Shown here: in pieces, positions 1 through 12,800 of the stretch | Layout: each line of letters begins with the position of its first letter | Position numbering within the stretch: the stretch's first letter is position 1 | Source: Zea mays | Lineage: Eukaryota > Streptophyta > Magnoliopsida > Poales > Poaceae | Assembly (NCBI RefSeq): GCF_902167145.1 | Contig: NC_050100.1 | Coordinates: 202,653,974 to 202,717,973, forward strand | DNA: 64,000 nucleotides | Reading direction: 5' to 3' | The notes under the pieces: generated by a model | The model's input: only the letters and a program-made list of their open reading frames with translations | Database searches by the model: none | What the model was told of the DNA's origin: nothing | Translations under genes and position numbers: made by a program

Positions 1-239
1 GTGGCCATTGATCATCGACCAAAGGCTCGTACACCTCACCCCACATATGTTTCCTTGCCATAGATCACATTTTGGATTTCTGGTGGAGACCATTTCTTGG
101 TCAAAAATCCGTAGGTGTTAGCCTTCGGTATTATTGAAAATGGTCGTTCATGGCTATTTTTGACAAAAATGGGGGTTCTTTGGCCATTGATCATCGACCA
201 GAGGCTCATACACCTCACCCCACATATGTTTCCTTTCCA

Positions 240-3172
240 TAGATCACATTCTTGGATTTCTGGTGGAGACCATTTCTTGGTCAAAAATCCGTAGGTGTTA
301 GCCTTCGGTATTATTGAAAATGGTCGTTCATGGCTATTTTCATCAAAAATGGGGGTTGTGTGGCCATTTATCATCGACCAGAGGCTCGTACACCTCACCC
401 CACATATGTTTCCTTGCTATAGATCACATTCTTGGATTTCTGGTGGAGACCATTTCTTGGTCAAAAATTCGTACGTGTTAGCCTTCAGTATTATTGAAAA
501 TGATCGTTCATGGCTATTTTCGACAAAATGGGGGTTGTGTGGCCATTGATCATCAACCAGAGGCTCGTACACCTCCCCCCACATATGTTTCCTTGCCATA
601 GATCACATTCTTGGATTTCTAGTGGAGACCATTTCTTGGGCAAAAATCCGAATGTGTTAGCCTTCGGTATTATTGAAAATTGTCATTCATGGCTATTTTC
701 GACAAAAATGGGGGTTGTGTGGCCATTGATCTTTGACCAGAGGCTCATACACCTCACTACACATATGTTTCCTTGCCATAGATCACATTCTTGGATTTAT
801 GGTGGAGACCAGTTCTTGGTCAAAAATCCGTAGGTGTTAGCCTTCAGTGTCATTGAAAATGGTCGTTCATGGCTATTTCCGACAAAAATGGGGGTTGTGT
901 GGCCATTGATTATCGACCAGAGGCTCGTACACTTCACCCCACATAGGTTTTCTTGCCATAGATCACATTCTTGGATTTCTGGTGGAGACCATTTCTTAGT
1001 CAAAAATCCGTTGGTGTTAGCCTTCGGTATTATTGAAAATGGTCGTTCATGGCTATTTTCGACTAAAATGGGGGTTGTGTGGCCATTTATCATCGACCAG
1101 AGGCTCGTACACCTCACCCCACATATGTTTCCTTGCCATAGATCACATTCTTGGATTTCTGGTGGAGACCATTTATTGGTCAAAAATCTATACGTGTTAG
1201 CCTTCAGTATTATTGAAAATGGTCATTCATGGCTATTTTCGACAAAAATGGGGGTTGTGTGGCCATTGATCATCGACCAGAGGCTCGTAAACCTCACCCC
1301 ACATATGTTTCCTTGCCATAGATCACATTCTTTGATTTCTGGTGGAGACCATTTCTTGGTCAAAAATCTGAATGTTTTAGCCTTCGGTACTATTGAAAAT
1401 GGTCGTTCATGGCTATTTTCGACAAAAATGGGGGTTGTGTGGCCATTGATATTCGACCAAACGCTCTTACACCTCACTACACATGTTTCCTTTCCATAGA
1501 TCACATTCTTGGATTTATGGTGGAGACCATTTCTTGGTCAAAAATCCGTAGGTGTTAGCGTTCAGTGTCATTGAAAATGGTCGTTCATGGCTATTTTCGA
1601 CAAAAATGGGGTTTGTGTGGCCATTGATCATCAACCAGAGGCTCGTACACTTCACCCCACATATGTTTTCTTGCCATTGATCACATTCTTGGATTTCTGG
1701 TGGGGACCATTTCTTGGTCAAAAATCTGTTGGTGTTAGCCTTCGGTATTATTGAAAATGGTCGTTCATGGCTATTTTCAACAAAAATGGGGGTTGTGTGG
1801 CCATTTATCATCGACCAGAGGCTCATACACCTCACCCCACATATGTTTCCTTGCCATAGATCACATTCTTGGATTTCTGGTGGAGACCATTTCTTGGTAA
1901 AAAATCCGTAGGTGTTAGCCTCTGGTATTATTGAAAATGGTCGTTCATGGCTATTTTCATCAAAAATGGGGGTTGTGTGGCCATTTATCATCGACCAGAG
2001 GCTCGTACACCTCACCCCACATATATTTCCTTGCCATAGATCACATTCTTGGATTTCTGGTGGAGACCATTTCTTGGTCAAAAATTCGTACGTGTTAGCC
2101 TTCGGTATTATTGAAAATGGTCGTTCATGGCTAATTTCGACAAAATGGGGGTTGTGTGGCCATTGATCATCGACCAGAGGCTCGTACACCTCACCCCACA
2201 TATGTTTCCTTTCCATAGATCACATTCTTGGATTTCTGGTGGAGACCATTTCTTGGGCAAAAAACTGAATGTGTTAGCCTTCGGTATTTTTGAAAATGGT
2301 CATTCATGGCTATTTTCGACAAAAATGGGGGTTGTGTGGCCATTGATCTTCGACCAGAGGCTCATACACCTCACTACACATATGTTTCCTTGCCATAGAT
2401 CAAATTCTTGGATTTATGGTGGAGACCATTTCTTGGTCAAAAATCCATAGGTGTTAGCCTTCAGTGTCATTGAAAATTATCGTTCATGGCTATTTTCGAC
2501 AAAAATGGGGGTTGTGTGGCCATTGATCATCGACCAGAGGCTCGTACACTTCACCCCACATATGTTTTCTTGCCATAGATCACATTCTTGGATTTCTGGT
2601 GGAGACCATTTCTTGGTCAAAAATCTGTTGGTGTTAGCCTTCTGTATTATTGAAAATGGTCGTTCATGGCTATTTTCGACTGAAATGGGGGTTGTGTGGC
2701 CATTTATCATCGACCAGAGGCTCATACACCTCAACCCACATATGTTTCCTTGCCATAGATTACATTCTTGGATATCTGGTGGAGACCATTTCTTGGTCAA
2801 AAATCCGTATGTGTTAGCCTTCGGTATTATTGAAAATGGTCATTCATGGCTATTTTCGATAAAAATGGGGGTTGTGTGGCCATTGATCATCAACCAAAGG
2901 CTCGTACACCTCACCCCACATGTGTTTCCTTGCCATAGATCACATTCTTTGATTTCTGGTGGAGACCATTTCTTGGTCAAAAATCCGAATGTGTTAGCCT
3001 TTGGAACTATTGAAAATGGTCGTTCATGGCTATTTTTGACAAAAATGGGGGTTGTGTGGCCATTGATATTGGACCAGAGGCTCATACACCTCACTACACA
3101 TATGTTTCCTTGCCATAGATCACATTCTTGGATTTATGGTGGAGACCATTTCTTGGTCAAAAATCCGTAGGT
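240..3172 (-). repeat. 9-mer higher-order repeat, period 1,617 bp, two copies
   Basis: Blocks 240-1,553 and 1,857-3,172 match at an offset of 1,617 bp (nine monomers minus 3 bp); for instance the CATCAAAAATGGGG monomer occurs at both about 338 and 1,955. A 2-bp loss at 1,481-1,486 (ACACATGTTTCC instead of ACACATATGTTTCC) marks copy 1 only and shifts the offset to 1,619 after it. The same 2-bp loss is present in B near 55,440, so it predates the inverted duplication, and the copy 2 monomers 2,451-3,170 are mirrored at B 53,756-54,475. Confidence 0.82.
1021..1200 (-). repeat. Representative single knob180 monomer
   Basis: One complete 180-bp unit in segment A phase, from the block CCTTCGGTATTATTG to the block CGTGTTAG. 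Inside it lie a CATATG palindrome, a TGATCA-like site (altered to TTATCATC in this copy), and the short dyad GACCATTT-TTGGTC (here with ATTGG). Positions that vary most between monomers include CTCGTAC or CTCATAC, TCGTTCATGG or TCATTCATGG, CCGTAGG or CCATAGG, TTCGGT or TTCAGT, and TATTATTG or TGTCATTG. The length is close to a nucleosome repeat, a common property of plant satellites. It is given as a reference copy; no copy in the window should be taken as the ancestral sequence. Confidence 0.9.
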
Positions 3173-5829
3173 GTTAGCCTTCAGTGTCATTGAAAATGGT
3201 CGTTCATGGCTATTTTCGACAAAAATTAGGCTTGTGTGGCCATTGACCGTCGACCAGAGGCTCATACACCTCACCCCACATATGTTTACTTGCAGTAGAT
3301 CACATTCTTGGATTTCTGGTGGAGACCATTTCTTGGTCAAAAATCCGTAGGTGTTAGCCTTCGGTATTATTGAAAATGGTCGTTCATGGCTATTTTCGAC
3401 AAAAATGGAGGTTGTGTGGCCATTGATCATCGACCAGAGGCTAATACACCTCACCCCACATATGTTTCCTTGCCATAGATCACATTCTTGGATTTCTAGT
3501 GGAGACCATTTCTTCGTCAAAAATCTGTAGGTGTTAGCCTCTAGTATTATTGAAAATGGTCGCTCATGGCTATTTTCATAAAAAATGGGGGTTGTGTGGC
3601 CATTTATCATCGACTAGAGGCTCATAAACCTCACCCCACATATGTTTCCTTGCCATAGATGACATTCTTGGATTTCTGGTGGAGACCATTTCTTGGTCAA
3701 AAACTCGTACGTGTTAGCCTTCGGTATTATTGAAAATGGTCGTTCATGGCTATTTTCGGCAAAATGGGGGTTGTGTGGCCATTGATCATCGACCAGAGGC
3801 TCGTACACCTCACCCCACATATGTTTCCTTGCCATAGATCACATTCTTGGATTTCTGGTGGAGACCATTTCTTGGGCAAAAATCCGAATGTGTTAGCCTT
3901 TGGTATTTTTGAAAATGGTCATTCATGGCTATTTTCGACAAAAATGGTGGTTGTGTGGCCATTGATGTTCGACCAGAGGCTCATACACCTCACTACACAT
4001 ATGTTTCCTTGCCATAGATCACATTCTTGGATTTATTGTGGAGACCATTTCTTGGTCAAAAATCCGTAGGTGTTAGCCTTCAGTGTCATTGAAAATGGTC
4101 GTTCATGGCTATTTTCAACAAAAATTAGGGTTGTGCGGCCATTGATCGTCGACCAGAGGCTCATACACCTCACCCCACATATGTTTCCTTGCCGTAGGTC
4201 ACATTCTTGAATTTCTGGTGGAGAACATTTCTTGGTCAAAAATCCGTAGGTGTTAGCCTCTAGTATTATTGAAAATGGTCATTCATGGCTATTTTCGACA
4301 AAAATGGGGGTTGTGTGGCCATTGATCATAGACCAGAGGCTCATACACCTCACCCCACATATGTTTCCTTGCCATAGATCACATTCTTGGATTTCTGGTG
4401 GAGACCATTTCTTAGTCAAAAATCCGTAGGTGTTAGCCTCTAGTATTATTGAAAATGGTCGCTCATGGCTATTTTCATAAAAAATGGGGGTTGTGTGGCC
4501 ATTTATCATCGACTAGAGGCTCATAAACCTCACCCCACATATGTTTCCTTGCCATAGATCACATTCTTGGATTTCTAGTGGAGACCATTTCTTGGTCAAA
4601 AACTCGTATGTGTTAGCCTTCGGTATTATTGAAAATGGTCGTTCATGGCTATTTTCGGCAAAATGGGGGTTGTGTGGCCATTGATCATCGACCAGAGGCT
4701 CGTACACCTCACCCCACATATGTTTTCTTGCCATAGATCACATTTTTGGATTTCTTGTGGAGACCATTTCTTGGGCAAAAATCCGAATGTGTTAGCCTTT
4801 GGTATTTTTGAAAATGGTCATTCATTGCTATTTTTGACAAAAATGGGGGTTGTGTGGCCATTGATCTTCGACCAGAGGCTCATACACCTAACTACACATA
4901 TGTTTCCTTGGCATAGATCACATTCTTGGATTTATGGTGGAGACCATTTCTTGGTCAAAAATCCGTAGGTGTTAGCCTTCAGTGTCATTGAAAATGGTCG
5001 TTCATGGCTATTTTCGACAAAAATTAGGGTTGTGTGGCCATTGATCGTCGACCAGAGGCTCATACACCTCACCCCACATATGTTTCCTTGCCGTAGATCA
5101 CATTCTTGGATTTCTGGTGGAGACCATTTCTTGGTCAAAAATCCGTAGGTGTTAGCCTTCGGTATTATTGAAAATGGTCATTCATGGCTATTTTCGACAA
5201 AAATGGGGGTTGTGTGGCCATTGATCATCGCTAGAGGCTCATACACCTCACCCCACATATGTTACCTTGCCATATATCACATTCTTGGATTTCTGGTGGA
5301 GACCATTTCTTGGTCAAAAATCCGTAGGTGTTAGCCTCTAGTATTATTGAAAATGGTCGCTCATGGCTATTTTCATAAAAAATGGGGGTTATGTGGCCAT
5401 TTATCATCGACTAGAGGCTCATAAACCTCACCCCACATATGTTTCCTTGCCATAGATCACATTCTTGGATTTCTGGTGGAGACCATTTCTTGGTCAAAAA
5501 CTCGTACATGTTAGCCTTCGGTATTATTGAAAATGGTCGTTCATGGCTATTTTCGGCAAAATGGGGGTTGTGTGGCCATTGATCATCGACCAGAGGCTCG
5601 TACACCTCACCCCACATATGTTTCCTTGCCATAGATCACATTCTTGGATTTCTGGTGGAGACCATTTCTTGGGCAAAAATCCGAATGTGTTAGCCTTTGG
5701 TATTTTTGAAAATGGTCATTCATGGCTATTTTCGACAAAAATGGGGGTTGTGTAGCCATTGATCTTCGACCAGAGGCTCATACACCTCACTACACATATG
5801 TTTCCTTGCCATAGATCACATTCTTAGAT
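3134..5829 (-). repeat. 5-mer higher-order repeat, period 898-899 bp, three copies
   Basis: Copies run about 3,134-4,032, 4,033-4,931 and 4,932-5,829. Each contains a CGCTCATGG...TTTTCATAAAAAATGG monomer (near 3,561, 4,460 and 5,359), a TTTTCGGCAAAATGG monomer and a TTGGGCAAAAATCCGAATG monomer in the same order. The mirror sequences in B are the blocks starting near 43.0, 46.8 and 50.4 kb. Confidence 0.85.
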
Positions 5830-8280
5830 TTATGGTGGAGACCATTTCTTGGTCAGAAATCCATAGGTGTTAGCCTTTAGTGTCATTGAAAATGGTCGTT
5901 CATGGCTATTTTCGACAAAAATGGGGGTTGTGTGGCCATTGATCATCGACCAGAGGCTCGTACACTTCACCCCACATATATTTTCTTTCCATAGATCACA
6001 TTCTTGGATTTCTGGAGGAGACCATTCCTTGGTCAAAAATCTATTGGAGTTAGCCTTCGATATTATTGAAAATGGTCGTTCATGGCTATTTTCGACTAAA
6101 ATTGGGGTTGTGTGGCCATTTATCATCGACCAGAGGCTCGTGCAATTTACCCCACATATGTTTCCTTGCCATAGATCACATTCTTGGATTTCTGGTGGAG
6201 ACCATTTCTTGGTCAAAAATTCGTACGTGTTAGCCTTCGGTATTATTGAATATGGTCATTCATGGCTATTTTCGACAAAAATGGGGGTTGTGTGGCCAAT
6301 GATCATCGACCAGAGGCTCATACACCTCACCCCACATATGTTTCCTTGCCATAGATCACATTCTTGGATTTCCGGTGGAGACCATTTCTTGGTCAAAAAT
6401 CTGAATGTTTTAGCCTTCGGTACTATTGAAAATGGTCGTTCATGGCTATTTCCGAAAAATGGGGGTTGTGTGGCCATTGATATTCGACCAAAGGCTCATA
6501 CACCTCACTACACATATGTTTCCTTGCCATAGATCACATTCTTGGATTTATTGTGGAGACCATTTCTTGTTCAAAAATCCGTAGGTGTTAGCCTTCAGTG
6601 TCATTGAAAATGGTCGTTCATGGCTGTTTTCGACAAAAATGGGGTTTGTGTGGCCATTGATCATCGACCAGAGGCTCGTACACTTCACCCCACATATGTT
6701 TTCTTGCCAGAGATCACATTCTAGGATTTCTGGTGGAGACCATTTCTTGGTCAAAAATCCGTTGGTGTTAGCCTTCGGTATTATTGAAAATGGTCGTTCA
6801 TGGCTATTTTCGACTAAAATGGGGGTTGTGTGGCCATTTATCATCGACCAGAGGCTCATACACCTCACCCCACATATGTTTCCTTGCCATAGATCACATT
6901 CTTGGATTTCTGGTGGAGACCATTTCTTGGGCAAAAATCCGAATGTGTTAGCCCTTGGTATTTTTTAAAATGGTCATTCATGGCTATTTTCGACAAAAAT
7001 GGGGGTTGTGTGGCCATTGATCTTCGACCAGAGGCTCATACACCTCACTACACATATGTTTCCTTGCCATAGATCACATTCTTAGATTTATGGTGGAGAC
7101 CATTTCTTGGTCAGAAATCCATAGGTGTTAGCCTTTAGTGTCATTGAAAATTGTCGTTCATGGCTATTTTCGACAAAAATGGGGGTTGTGTGGCCATTGA
7201 TCATCGACCAGAGGCTCGTACACTTCACCCCACATATATTTTCTTTCCATAGATCACATTCTTGGATTTCTGGAGGAGACCATTCCTTGGTCAAAAATCT
7301 ATTGGAGTTAGCCTTCGATATTATTGAAAATGGTCGTTCATGGCTATTTTCGACTAAAATGGGGGTTGTGTGGCCATTTATCATCGACTAGAGGCTCGTG
7401 CAATTTACCCCACATATGTTTCTTTGCCATAGATCACATTCTTGGATTTCTGGTGGAGACCATTTCTTGGTCAAAAATTCGTACGTGTTAGCCTTCGGTA
7501 TTATTGAATATGGTCATTCATGGCTATTTTCGACAAAAATGGGGGTTGTGTGGCCAATGATCATCGACCAGAGGCTCATACACCTCACCCCACATATGTT
7601 TCCTTGCCATAGATCACATTCTTGGATTTCCGGTGGAGACCATTTCTTGGTCAAAAATCTGAATGTTTTAGCCTTCGGTACTATTGAAAATGGTCGTTCA
7701 TGGCTATTTCCGAAAAAATGGGGGTTGTGTGGCCATTGATATTCGACCAAAGGCTCATACACCTCACTACACATATGTTTCCTTGCCATAGATCACATTC
7801 TTGGATTTATTGTGGAGACCATTTCTTGTTCAAAAATCCGTAGGTGTTAGCCTTCAGTGTCATTGAAAATGGTCGTTCATGGCTATTTTCGACAAAAATG
7901 GGGTTTGTGTGGCCATTGATCATCGACCAGAGGCTCGTACACTTCACCCCACATATGTTTTCTTGCCAGAGATCACATTCTAGGATTTCTGGTGGAGACC
8001 ATTTCTTGGTCAAAAATCCGTTGGTGTTAGCCTTCGGTATTATTGAAAATGGTCGTTCATGGCTATTTTCGACTAAAATGGGGGTTGTGTGGCCATTTAT
8101 CATCGACCAGAGGCTCATACACCTCACCCCACATATGTTTCCTTGCCATAGATCACATTCTTGGATTTCTAGTGGAGACAATTTCTTGGTCAAAAATCCG
8201 TATGTGTTAGCCTTCGGTATTATTGAAAATAGTCATTCATGGCTATTTTCAACAAAAATGGGGGTTGTGTGGCCAATGAT
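5640..8280 (-). repeat. 7-mer higher-order repeat, period 1,258-1,259 bp, two copies
   Basis: 5,640 to about 6,898 and about 6,899 to 8,160 match at 1,258 bp, rising to 1,259 bp after a homopolymer change (TTCCGAAAAATGG near 6,450 against TTCCGAAAAAATGG near 7,709). Shared private variants are CTGGAGGAGACCATTCC, CTATTGGAGTTAGCC and CTCGTGCAATTTACCCC. Few differences between the copies suggest recent duplication. The array stops at the deletion scar at 8,326. Confidence 0.86.
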
Positions 8281-8325
8281 CATCAACCAGAGGCTCGTAA
8301 ACCTCACCCCACATATGTTTCCTTG

Positions 8326-8331
8326 CCATAG
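8326..8331 (-). other. Deletion scar with CCATAG microhomology
   Basis: The sequence reads CCTTGCCATAGGTGTTAGCC, joining the CCATAGATCAC part of one monomer to the CCATAGGTGTTAG part of another and leaving a 128-bp copy. The apparent loss is 52 bp plus a whole number of monomers. B (mirror interval about 41.4 to 37.96 kb) and C (55.8-57.27 kb) retain several monomers at this place, so segment A has probably lost a block of monomers here. Confidence 0.78.
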
Positions 8332-8866
8332 GTGTTAGCCTTTAGTGTCATTGAAAATGGTCGTTCATGGCTATTTTCGACAAAAATGGGGGTTGTGTGG
8401 CCATTGATCATCGACCAGAGGCTCGTACACTTCACCCCACATATGTTTTCTTCCCATAGATCACATTCTTGGATTTCTGGAGGAGTCCTTTTCTTGGATA
8501 AAAATCTTTTGGTGTTAGCCTTCGGTATTATTGAAAATGGTCGTTCATGGCTATTTTCGACTAAAATGGGGGTTGTGTGGCCATTTATCATCGACCAGAT
8601 GCTTTACAATTCACCCCACATATGTTTCCTTGCCATAGATCACATTCTTGGATTTCTGGTGGAGACCATTTCTTGGTCAAAAATCCGTACGTGTTAGCCT
8701 TCGGTATTATTGAAAATGGTCATTCACGGCTATTTTCGACATAAATGGGGGTTGTGTGGCCATTGATCTTCGACCAGAGGCTCATACACCTCACTGCACA
8801 TATGTTTCCTTGCCATAGATCACATTCTTGGATTTATGGTGGAGACCATTTATTGGTCAAAAATCC
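8326..8866 (-). repeat. Single-copy 3-mer (A counterpart of the amplified B 3-mer)
   Basis: Three monomers between one CCATAGGTGTTAGCC (8,326) and the next (8,866), 540 bp. They include the distinctive TACAATTCACCCC and a CATAAATGGGGG copy. The same trio is single in C (57,271-57,810) and present eight times in B (32,912-37,950). It therefore gives an unamplified reference for the B array. Confidence 0.8.
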
Positions 8867-9894
8867 ATAGGTGTTAGCCTTCAGTGTCATTGAAAATGGT
8901 CGTTCATGGCTATTTTCGACAAAAATGGGGGTTGTGTGGCCATTGATCATCGACCAGAGGCTCGTACACTTCACCCCACATATGTTTTCTTGCCATAGAT
9001 CAGAATCTCGGATTTCTCGTGGAGACCATTTGTTGGTCAAAAATTCGTAGGTGTTAGCCTTCAGTGTCATTGAAAATGGTCATTCATGGCTATTTTCGAC
9101 AAAGATGGGGGTTGTGTCGCCATTGATCATCGACCAAAGGATCGTACACCTCACCCCACATAAGTTTCCTTGCCATATATCACATTCTTAGATTTCTGGT
9201 GGAGACCATTTCCTGGTCAAAAATCCGTAGGTGTTAGCCTTCGGTATTATTGAAAATGGTCGTTCATGGCTATTTTCGACAAAAATGGGGGTTGTGTGGC
9301 AATTGATCATCGACCAAAGGCTGATACACCTCACCCCACATGTGTTTCCTTGCCATAGATCACATTCTTGGATTTCTGGTGGTGACCATTTCTTGGTCAA
9401 AAATCCGTAGGTGTTAGCCTTCGGTATTATTGAAAATGGTCGTTCATGGCTATTTTCGACAAAAATGGGGGTTGTGTGGCCATTGATCATCGACCAAAGG
9501 CTCATACACCTCACCCCACATATGTTTCCTTGCCATATACCACATTCTTGGATTTCTGGTGGAGACCATTTGTTGGTCAAAAATCCGTAGGTGTTAGCTT
9601 TCGATATTATTGAAAATGGTCGTTCAAGGCTATTTTCATCAAAAATGGGGGTTGTGTGGCCATTTATCATCGACCCGAGGCTCGTACACCTCACCCCACA
9701 TATGTTTCCTTGTCGTAGAGCACACACTTGGATTTCTGGTGGAGACCATTTCTTGGTCAAAAAATCGTACGTGTTAGCCTTCGGTATTATTGGAAATGGT
9801 CTTTCATGGCTATTTTCGACAAAATGGGGGTTGTGTGGCCATTGATCATCGACCAGAGGCTCGTACACCTCACCCACATATGTTTCCTTGCAGT
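8867..9894 (-). repeat. Non-amplified knob180 monomers between 3-mer and 10-mer
   Basis: About six diverged monomers with no near-identical neighbour. Private variants include ATCAGAATCTCGG (near 9,001), GAGACCATTTCCTGG (near 9,205) and CGACCCGAGGCTCG (near 9,672). The order is matched in C at about 57.8-58.6 kb. No other element is visible. Confidence 0.8.
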
Positions 9895-12800
9895 AGATCA
9901 CATTCTTGGATTTCTGGTGGAGACCATTTCTTGGTCAAAAACCCGTACGTGTTAGCCTTCGGTATTAATGAAAATGGTCGTTCATGGCTATTTTTGACAA
10001 AATAGAGGTTCTGTGGCCATTGATCATCGACCAGAGGCTCATACACTTCACCCCACATATGTTTCCTTGACATAGATCACATTTTTGGATTTCTGGTGGA
10101 GACCATTTCTTGGGCAAAAATCCGAATGTGTTAGCCTTCGGTATTATTGAAAATGGTCATTCATGGCTATTTTCGACAAAAATGGGGGTTGTGTGGCCAT
10201 TTATCTTCAACCAGAGGCTCATACACCTCACTACACATATGTTTTCTTGCCATAGATCACATTCTTGGATCTATGGTGGAGACCAGTTCTTGGTCAAAAA
10301 TCCATAGGTGTTAGCCTTCAATGTCATTGAAAATAGTCGTTCATGGCAATTTTTGACAAAAATGGGGGTTGTGTGGCCATTGATAATCGACCAGGGGCTC
10401 GTACACCTCACCCCACATATGTTTCCTTGCCATAGATCACATTCTTGGATTTCTGGTCGAGACCATTTCTTGGTCAAAAATCCGTAGGTGTTAGCCTTCA
10501 GTATTATTGAAAATGGTCGTTCATGGCTATTTTCGACAAAATGGGGGTTGTGTGGCCATTTATCATCGACCAGAGGCTCGTACACCTCACCCCACATATG
10601 TTTAATTGCCATAGATCACAATCTTGGATTTCTCGTGGAGACCATTTCTTGGTCAAAAATTCGTACGTGTTAGCCTTCGATATTATTGAAAATGGTCGTT
10701 CATGGCTGTTTTCGACAAAAATAGGGGTTGTGTGGCCATTGATCATCGACCAGAGGCTCATACACCTCACCCCACATATGTTTCCTTGCCATAGATCACA
10801 TTCTTGGATTTCTGGTGGAGACCATTTCTTGGTCAAAAATCCGTATGTGTTAGCCTTCGGTATTATTGAAAATGGTCATTCATGGCTTTTTTCGACACAA
10901 ATGGGGGTTGTGTGGCCATTGATCTTCGACCAGAGGCTCATACACCTCACTACACATATGTTTCCTTGCCATAGATCACATTCTTGGATTTATGGTGGAG
11001 ACCATTTCTTGGTCAAAAATCCATAGGTGTTAGCCTTCAGTGTCATTGAAAATGGTCGTTCATGGCTATTTTCGACAAAAATGGGGGTTGCGTGGCCATT
11101 GATCATCGACCAGAGGCTCGTACACTCCACCCCACATATGTTTTCTTGCCATGGATCACAATCTTGAATTTCTTGTGGAGACCATTTGTTGGTCAAAAAT
11201 TCGTAGGTGTTAGCCTTCAGTGTCACTGAAAATGGTCATTCATGGCTATTTTCGACAAAAATGGGGGTTGTGTCACCATTAATCATCGACCAGAGGCTCG
11301 TACACCTCACCCCACATAAGTTTCCTTGCCATAGATCACATTCTTGGATTTCTGGTGGAGACCATTTCTTGATCAAAAATTCGTAGGTGTTAGCCTTCGG
11401 TATTATTGAAAATGGTCGTTCATGGCTATTTTCGACAAAAATGGGGGTTGTGTGGCAATTGATCATCGACCAAAGGCTCATACACCTCACCCCACATATG
11501 TTTCCTTGCCATAGACCACATTCTTGGATTTCTGGTGGAGACCATTTCTTGGTCAAAAATCTATAGGTGTTAGCCTTCAGTGTCATTGAAAATGGTCGTT
11601 CATGGCTATTTTCGACAAAAATGGGGTTTGTGTGGCCATTGATCATCGACCAGAACTCGTACACTTCACCCCACATATGTTTTCTTGCTATAGATCACAT
11701 TATTGGATTTCTGGTGGAGACCATTTCTTGGTCAAAAATCCGTACGTGTTAGCCTTCGATATTATTGAAAATGGTCGTTCATGGCTATTTTTGACAAAAT
11801 AGAGGTTCTGTGGCCATTGATCATCGTCCAGAGGCTCATACACCTCACCCCACATATGTTTCCTTGACATAGATCACATTTTTGGATTTTTGGTGGAGAC
11901 CATTTCTTGGGCAAAAATCCGAATGTGTTGGCCTTCGGTATTATTGAAAATGGTCATTCATGGCTATTTACGACAAAAATGGGGGTTGTGTGGCCATTTA
12001 TCTTCAACTAGAGGCTCATACACCTCACTACACATATGTTTTCTTGCCATAGATCACATTCTTGGATCTATGGTGGAGACCAGTTCTTGGTCAAAAATCC
12101 ATAGGTGTTAGCCTTTAGTGTCATTGAAAATAGTCGTTCATGGCAATTTTCGACAAAAATGGGGGTTGTGTGGCCATTGATAATCGACCAGGGGCTCATA
12201 CACCTCACCCCACATATGTTTCCTTGCCATAGATCACATTCTTGGATTTCTGGTGGACACCATTTCTTGGTCAAAAATCCGTAGGTGTTAGCATTCGGTA
12301 TTATTGAAAATGGTCGTTCATGGCTATTTTTGACAAAAATGGGGGTTGTGTGGCCATTTATCATCGACCAGAGGCTCGTACACCTCACCCCACATATGTT
12401 TAATTGCCATAGATCACAATCTTGGATTTCTCGTGGAGACCATTTCTTGGTCAAAAATCCGTACGTGTTAGCCTTCGGTATTATTGAAAATGGTCGTTCA
12501 TGGCTGTTTTCGACAAAAATAGGGGTTATGTGGCCATTGATCATCGACCAGAGGCTCATACACCTCACCCCACATATGTTTCCTTGCCATAAATCACATT
12601 CTTGGATTTCTGGTGGAGACCATTTCTTGGTCAAAAATCCGTACGTGTTAGCCTTCGGTATTATTGAAAATGGTCATTCATGGCTGTTTTCGACACAAAT
12701 GGGGGTTGTGTGGCCATTGATCTTCGACCAGAGGCTCATACACCTCACTACACATATGTTTCCTTGCCATAGATCACATTCTTGGATTTATGGTGGAGAC

